Below are positions 58,400 to 64,000 of a stretch of 64,000 nt of DNA, in pieces (position 1 is the first letter of the stretch; the number at the start of each line of letters is the position of its first letter). Made by a program: the position numbers and the translations under genes. The stretch comes from Lithobates sylvaticus (lineage: Eukaryota; Chordata; Amphibia; Anura; Ranidae): the NCBI GenBank assembly GCA_028564925.1, contig CM053031.1, positions 163,886,226 through 163,950,225 on the forward strand. Direction: 5' to 3'. The notes beneath the pieces are model-generated. The model searched no databases. It saw only the letters and a program-made list of their open reading frames with translations, and was not told the DNA's origin.

Positions 58400-58666
58400 G
58401 CTAGCTCCATTACGAACGCTAGTTTTACCAGACCGAGCGGTTCCGTCTCGTAGTGGATTCTGAGCATGCGTGATTTTTGGCGTGTCGGAATTGCTTACAC
58501 ACGATCGGAAAATCCGATAGAAAGGTTTTCCGTCGGAAAAATTCAAAGTCCGTCGGAAATTCCGACAGAAAAAGACCGTTGACCATACACACGGTCGGAA
58601 AATCAGATGAAAAGCTCTCATCGGACTGTTTCCATCGGAAATTCCGACCGTGTGTACGCCGCATTA

Positions 58667-59089
58667 GACTGCAGGTGACAGTCTGTATGTATGTCTGAAG
58701 CAGGCAGGTGTAGCCTGTGACTAAAGCAGCACGAAGCTGACAGTGAGTAAGCCAGGAGGCTATCGTTTGGTTATGCAGTGATGGTGGAATCCCCTGCGAG
58801 GGAAGATTTCTGTTTGTTTGAACTTTTTCCTGTCCTTTTAAATAAAAGTGGGCTGCCATGCCCTAAAAATGCAAGTCTGGAGTGGTACGTTTCTGGAAAA
58901 TTGCATGCACCACTTGAATCTAATCACCCCGGATCATCACAAATTTCTTGCGACACCTTTAGTACCGGCTGCTACATCCAGCGATATCGCGGTATATACA
59001 TATTTTCCTAACAGCAACTGCAGCAGTAAAGGGGTGCTTCAGAGTTAGCTTTGCTTTTTATTTCATGTATTGGAAGAAATAGAAAACCA
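58667..59089. other. Unassigned interval
   Basis: I see no gene or clear repeat. A short 'aaataaaagtgggctgccatgccc' (58840-58862) has the look of a retroelement end, but no boundaries are evident. Confidence 0.3.
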
Positions 59090-59720
59090 ACGCACACTGG
59101 AAATTTGGCAAGCTTCATTAAGGCTTAAAAAAAACAAGGCCTGACAAAGGAGCACGTATGCTCCGAACGCGCGATCCTCCCTACTCTCTCACCATGCGGA
59201 AGTGACGTGTCCAGCCACCCCTGAGCCGAATCTGAGAACCAGGAAGCGTTGGGAGCCACCAGCGCAGCCGGGAACATCAGCTGCCTCTCCACCTGCGAGC
59301 CGACCGCCTTCCCCCAGGAGTGGATGAACTTCCTATACCATTTCACATGCACTGTAATCTCTACAATCTTCTTACACCAGATTTGGCTGAGTGAACTTGG
59401 TCACCAACATTCCATCAAGAATTATTGGATTCGATCATACCTTTGGGTTCATCAGACTTCCATCCACTTTCTTCATGGCATCACGTGATTAATATCGCCT
59501 TCTTTCTGCTTCTATCTGATAAGCAGATTATAATCACCTTAAGCGGGATCTATGCACTACCCCTTCATCTCAAGAGGGATATATTTATGCACCATTGTTT
59601 TGATAGAAGATTGTTTTTCTTCACACAGCACCATTTATGTTTGATTGATGGACTGTCATCATTATTTCTGGATTATTGCTCTTCACTCATAGACTTTTTG
59701 TATTAAGTTTTCACGATCAC
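59090..59720 (+). repeat. PLE-like terminal region
   Basis: The phrase 'ggcctgacaaaggagcacgtatgctccgaacgcgcg' (59139-59174) and the later T-rich narrative with 'ggattattgctcttcactc' and 'cagcgccacattttgg' (59690-59735) match the style of PLE ends in frogs. No RT frame is present, so this is a tail-only fragment. The frames here are not genes. Confidence 0.5.
59141..59174 (+). ncRNA. Degenerate hammerhead-ribozyme-like core
   Basis: CTGACAA is followed by a stem-loop (GGAGCA, loop CGTA, TGCTCC), then GAAC and a CG-rich self-complementary stretch. This matches the order CTGANGA - stem II - GAAA - short stem III of minimal hammerheads known from PLEs. The invariant G of CTGANGA is an A, the fourth base after stem II is not A, and I cannot see stem I, so the copy is probably inactive. 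Confidence 0.45.
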
Positions 59721-59820
59721 AGCGCCACATTTTGGTTTTTATATTAAAAAAAACATTACAAAAGCACCAAAAACACATTTAAAACTACATGCTAAAGTGG
59801 TAGGCACTTTAATGTGTGTT

Positions 59821-60050
59821 ACTAATCAATAAGGATGGCCTCAGGCGTGTTCGCACACTCCACGTGCAGAGCCCGCCAGGAAGTCGGCACGCGCTGCGCT
59901 AATCACAGGCAGTGAGACATTTCCCTATCTCTGCAGCCACACGTCGGGAAAATGTCTCACTGCCTGTGATTAGCGCAGCGCGTGCTGACTTCCTGGCGGG
60001 CTCTGCACGTGGAGTGTGTGGACACGCCTGAGGCCATCCATACTAATCAA
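59821..60050. mobile_element. Foldback MITE with 9-bp direct repeats
   Basis: Arms 59833-59922 and about 59953-60039 are near-perfect complements (GGATGGCCTCAGGCGTG ... CACGCCTGAGGCCATCC) around a loop of about 35 bases. ACTAATCAA stands on both sides (59821-59829, 60042-60050). A 8-9-bp duplication would fit a hAT or Mutator-type origin. There is no coding content. Confidence 0.8.
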
Positions 60051-60341
60051 CAGAGGTGAGCACTAAGGTCCTTTTACCATGGGTGGTCAGTTGAAATCAT
60101 TCTGTCTGCATCTATGGAGGATTTGAATGGAACCTCCATGTTAGCCTATAGAAAGGGGGATATAAACGGACACATCTGTTTACATCTAATTACCTCCATC
60201 TCAGTTTAGGTGAGAGAAAAACACACATTCGTTTACATCTGCCTGCCCAGAGACTTAACATGGGTCAGTTAAACTCCAGGAGGGCAAAAACTGAATGGAC
60301 ATGGATGACATAAAATTGACAACCATACTGTTTAACACCAA
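60051..60341. other. Diverged dispersed repeat
   Basis: Phrases such as 'cgtttacatctgcctgcc' and 'acatgggtcagttaaac' echo 42110-42340. No frame or boundary is clear. Confidence 0.3.
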
Positions 60342-60600
60342 TTTTTTTTAAACACTTTTTTTATTGACAAGTATGTAAAACATCATACATATGCTTACAT
60401 GTGCTCAACATAGCACCATGGTATATGTAGTGCAAATAAACCATCACACAGCAAAGCATTAGAGCATACAAATACAACAGCGCTTGGACTCAAATACAGA
60501 AGGGAACCCAGCACAAATCAATATCATACCGGGTACCCAAAAACAGCAAGACCATGAAAATGAGAGATGTTTTAAATTCAAGAATCAGAAATAGTAATGT

Positions 60601-61021
60601 TGGCCATACACGGGTCGAATCTCGAAAGAACTTTCTTTTGAAAATCAGAAAATTTGTGCATTTTGTTATTCGATGGCGCCACCATTGATTTCGAAATTCG
60701 ACCAACCAAACCTTCAATTTCACCTCATGTTCCTACAGAAAATAATTTTCGTGTCTGGGAATCTTCTTTTCTTTCCGGGAATTTTCTTTTTTTGTACATG
60801 CGCATTTCTTTTTCGATTACATTTCTCGCACGATTCTCCCATCATTGGTTCGAAAATCGTTAGTTTTAAAAAAAAAAATTCCAACACGGATTTTTTAAAT
60901 TCAATGGCCGCACGAAAATCGTCCGTTGCTGCAGCCCACTAATGGTGCGAAATTCATACGAAAATTCTTAGATAAGATTTTCGAAAGAAAGTTCTTTCGA
61001 TATTCGACCCGTGTATGGCCA
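60601..61021. mobile_element. MITE with TGGCCATACACGGGTCGA ends
   Basis: Left TGGCCATACACGGGTCGAAT and its complement at the right bound about 420 bp, with repeated 'cgaaagaa/ttctttcg' boxes just inside both ends. The target duplication is unclear. It lies in L1 copy 3. Confidence 0.75.
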
Positions 61022-61025
61022 GCTT

Positions 61026-61510
61026 AAGACCCCTTTCACACTGAGGTGCTTTACAGGTCTTTTTGCGCTAAAAATAGCGCCTGTAAACTGCCTCTTCTGC
61101 AGCCCCAGTGTGAAAGCCTGAATGCTTTCACACTGGTGCGGTGCGCTTGCAGGACAGGAAAAAAAGTCCTGCAAGCAGCATCTTTGAGGCAATGCAGGAG
61201 CATTGAAATGAATTGGGGGCGCTTTCCCCATCGAAATGAATTGGGGGCAATTTGAAAGCAGCGCTAAGCATGCGCCTTTATCCCCTATTTAACCCCTTCT
61301 GGGGGGTGTAGATCCATTAGTTTAGAGGCAATCTCGTGTCCTCTTGTCCCATGCCGCCAAGACATTACTTTGGAGGGGCCTGAAATGATACTGGACCTTT
61401 TTAACCCCTTCTGGGGGGTTAAAAGCACCACTATAACAGTGGTAAAGCCCCATAAAACTAGTGGCACTTTACCGCTAACGCCCGCACGACCCCAGTGTGA
61501 AAGGGGTCTT
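61026..61510. mobile_element. MITE with AAGACCCCTTTCACACTG ends
   Basis: Perfect 18-bp inverted ends, AAGACCCCTTTCACACTG and complement (61493-61510), bound a 485-bp element. Inside, 'ttaaccccttctggggggt' occurs twice (61290, 61400). It begins only four bases after the preceding MITE. Confidence 0.82.
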
Positions 61511-61925
61511 TCACACATCCCATATTTTATTATATTTTTGTGGGCAACCTCTATGTTGGTACACTCATTTTTCAAAAGGTAAAACCTGGTTTACCATTTG
61601 GATCCAAGTGCGGACAGATGGGGACCTGGGTTGTATCCAAACAAGTGCAATAGCTTTCCTAGCCAAAGTCCAGTAATACCTCTGCTATTGCTCCTTGTCC
61701 AGAATACCTAATAGACAAGCTCTAGGGGTGCATGGCACCGGTACTGACAGAACAGAAGACAAAAGATCAGTCACCAGTTTCCAGTACCGAGGTACGACAA
61801 GGCATACCCAAATTATGTATGTAGCAATGTCCCAGGCCTCCTTTGATCTAATGAGAACCTCCATAGCTAGGGATAGCTGACATCCTTCTGTATATGGTGG
61901 GTTGTGAGGTATGGTGGGTGTATAG

Positions 61926-62885
61926 TTGTTAAAGTTATTGGGCTCCAGACACTTCTTGGATGCAAAAGAAAGTTTATTTCTCCTAACAAACCTTTTTGGG
62001 GGAGAGAGGGTTAGGACCAGGACACCCTTAAGTAGTTGCAAGATTAATTGGCAGACTCTGAGACTTCAATAGGATGACAGCCATGCAGGGAAAGGCATTC
62101 AGCAAGAAGCCACATCTGCATGTGTAGGATTGCTGTCTCCTATGGAATCTTCCTCAAGTGTCACCCCCGCTTCTCTGCTGGGTCCCTAGCTTGGCACTCT
62201 AGATACCTCCTCAATCTTCACCCCTGCTGGCCTGCTCGGTCCCTGGCTTGGCACACAAAGCTGCTCTGCAAGCGTCACCTCTGCTGGCTGTGTCCCTGGC
62301 TTGATTCCCACTGAAGTTTCCAGATTCTTCACCGTCCCCGGTTGGTGAGAATACTGCTCCGGTACTTTCTGCAGTTACTCACTGTGGTCCCTGGTAATAA
62401 GGCGGATAGTTCCTTACTGGCAACAGCTTCCCGGATACCTGCGACTATGACAGATTCTCCGGACGGCAGAACCGTCACTTTCGGTTGGACTGCAAGCCGC
62501 AGTCCCAACCCTGCGCTGCTATTGCTTCTGGGTAGGCCCTCAGACAGCCCAGCAGCCAGATATGCCCAGGATAGGAGCCATCTCCGGCCTAGCAGCCTGG
62601 GCAATACAACACACTTCCACCCAGACAGCCGTCCAGGTGGCACAGAACCCAGATCACCTCACCTGAATATAGACGAGCCCATTGGCTGAGATACCCCATA
62701 TACCCATAACCTGGCCTTGCGTTGCCCTTCTCATATCTAGTACCACCAAGTACCCAGCCACCTAGTGGCAGAAGAGAAAAGTGCAACAAGAAATCAATAG
62801 ATCTCTAGCAATCAACCAGGATAATTACTCCTGGCAAGTAAATTTGTGAGGAGCAACCCTGCCTAAGCTCCGGGGTGCTACATCC
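61926..62885. repeat. Unclassified repeat-like block
   Basis: Internally repeated phrases ('ccctggcttggcac', 'cacccctgctggc') run from 62150 to 62310, and the block ends with 'ggggtgctacatcctccccctgcccac'. It has the look of an LTR or terminal region of a retroelement, but I see neither inverted ends nor coding domains. Confidence 0.35.
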
Positions 62886-63644
62886 TCCCCCTGCCCACAA
62901 AACTACGCCTCGGAGTTTGCAGAAAAATAATTAATTCTAAAGCTCTCAAGCCTGAGATCAAGTGTCCTGGCAAAAACTGGGATGGGTAGGGAAACAGGGA
63001 AGGGTTAACAATATAACAATATAGAAATCTAAACATATGTGTGGTATACCACATGAATAAACATAAGTATCAAATAGTCATATAAAAAAAAAACTACGAT
63101 GAGTTATATAGGACAATAAAGTATCAAAAATATCTATGTACAATTTTAAAGGCAGGCCTAAGCAACAACCTTGATTCCTCACTATCTATCTAAAATATAT
63201 GTACAGTACTAATATGGAAATAGATTAGTGTTGACAGCAGGTTGGATCCCTGTCTCTTCTTAGTCAGGACACCGACACAGCAACACCTGAAAAAGAGAAT
63301 CAACAGCAATGCAAATGCATCCTATCTTAAAGTAACATGGTGCAGTATATACATATGTGATTAAGCAAGTTTCAATTGTCCTCAGCTGAAGACAGCATAG
63401 CAGTGTAAATACACCCTATAGAATATTGTATTTTTTACATCTATAGAAGCAGGTTCCATCCCCCATGGAGAATACCACCTTCTTCCCATTGTGCAACAAA
63501 CTTACATCTAGCACATACTATGAATAAAGTTTACTCAGGTCGGCACCGCTCGTGCCACCTGGTGACCACACTAGAGACAGTCCAGACATATGTTTTAGTC
63601 CATTATTCATGTGAATAGTGATAATTGACCCTTCTAGTATAGTA
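62886..63644. other. Unassigned AT-rich interval
   Basis: No gene, tandem repeat or element end can be supported here. Confidence 0.4.
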
Positions 63645-64000
63645 TAATGCCCCGTACACAGGATTGGACTTTCCGACAACAAAACCATGGATTTTTGTTC
63701 GAAGGATGCTGGCTCCAACTGGTCTTGCATACACACACAGTCACACAAATGTGAACAATTATGAACGTAGTGACGTTAAAGACGTACGTGATATCTCCAT
63801 TACGAACGCTAGTTTTACAAAACCGTTCGCTTTCGGCTCGTACTTGATTCCGAGCATGCGTGAACTTTTGTGCGACGGACTTGTGTAGACACAATCGGTA
63901 AGTCCGACAAGAAAGTTTTGGTGGCGGAAAATTTGAGAACCTCCTAGCCAACATTTGTTGGCAGAAAGTCCGAAAACAAATGTTCGATGGAGCATACACA
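63645..64000. mobile_element. Harbinger-type MITE truncated by the window end
   Basis: TAA (63645-63647) is followed by TGCCCCGTACACAGGATTGG, the same style as 43432 and the ends at 9005-9021. Inside, 'ctccattacgaacgctagttttac' is shared with the right end of the Harbinger element (58410-58435). The right inverted end should lie just past 64000 ('ggagcatacaca' is its start). Confidence 0.78.

Larger units (their letters stand above)
43429..58666. mobile_element. PIF/Harbinger transposon, split by a hAT element
   Basis: The left end TGCCCCGTACACACAATCGG (43432) and right end CGACCGTGTGTACGCCGCA (58663) are imperfect complements, flanked by TAA at 43429-43431 and TTA at 58664-58666, a TWA-type target. 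With the 9.6-kb hAT removed it is about 5.6 kb. It carries a two-exon transposase on + at the left and accessory exons at the right on the minus strand plus one on the plus strand. The same end style marks the MITEs at 3930, 6785 and 63648, so this family is a plausible past source of transposase for them. Confidence 0.82.
60342..61925 (-). mobile_element. L1-type LINE 3' fragment (copy 3), hit by two MITEs
   Basis: A T-rich tail at 60342-60362 starts the minus-strand 3' end. 60363-60600 and 61511-61925 together carry the end of ORF2. DIATYIIWVCLVVPRYWKLV and CTPRACLLGILDKEQ (61690-61860) are followed across a frame change by the YYWTLARKAIAL region and CPQKYNKIWDV-like text near 61530. These match the C-termini of the other L1 copies. 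The rest of the element is absent (5' truncated). Two MITEs separate the halves. Confidence 0.75.

Overview
This window looks like intergenic, repeat-packed DNA of a large vertebrate genome, most likely an anuran and probably a true frog (Ranidae). That is an inference from recognised repeat styles: Penelope-like elements (PLEs), L1/Tx1-type LINEs, Harbinger and hAT transposons, TTAA-type MITEs, BEL/Pao and chromovirus LTR elements, and a widespread ranid-type interspersed repeat at about 10.2-10.8 kb. I recognise no host protein-coding gene and no tRNA, rRNA, CRISPR or bacterial-type feature. All convincing coding sequence belongs to transposable elements, nearly all of it decayed.

Layout. 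1-1098: an antisense L1 endonuclease scrap and small MITEs. 1099-9470: a PLE insertion bounded by a 15-bp target-site duplication (TSD). It has an inverted copy of its 3' arm at the left, a reverse-transcriptase reading frame, and later insertions: a MITE, a Tc1 element, an LTR fragment, and a Harbinger-like element built around a ~1.77-kb palindrome. 9471-13867: unassigned DNA, a ranid repeat and a 3-kb TTAA-flanked element carrying a CT-rich minisatellite. 13864-41659: a nest up to five elements deep. A TTAA-type MITE is split by L1 copy 1, L1 copy 1 by an LTR element ('LTR-A'), and LTR-A by L1 copy 2, a solo chromovirus LTR and a BEL/Pao element. L1 copy 2 is split by a chromovirus that looks whole. 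Each level has a readable TSD, which fixes the order of events. 43432-58663: a Harbinger element with a transposase on + and accessory genes, split by a 9.6-kb hAT element (8-bp TSD) that carries a BED-type transposase and about 3.7 kb of ~60-bp tandem repeats. 58667-64000: PLE-like tail sequence with a hammerhead-like motif, a foldback element, an L1 3' fragment hit by two MITEs, an unclassified repeat, and a Harbinger-type MITE cut by the window end.

The elements do not form a pathway; the interest lies in their structure and relative age. Most notable are the datable nest, the occupied and empty versions of one integration site both present inside the window, a symmetrical promoter-like centre in the big palindrome, two hammerhead-like motifs linked to PLE sequence, and the large tandem arrays inside the hAT. 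All family names come from reading motifs by eye; no database search was possible.
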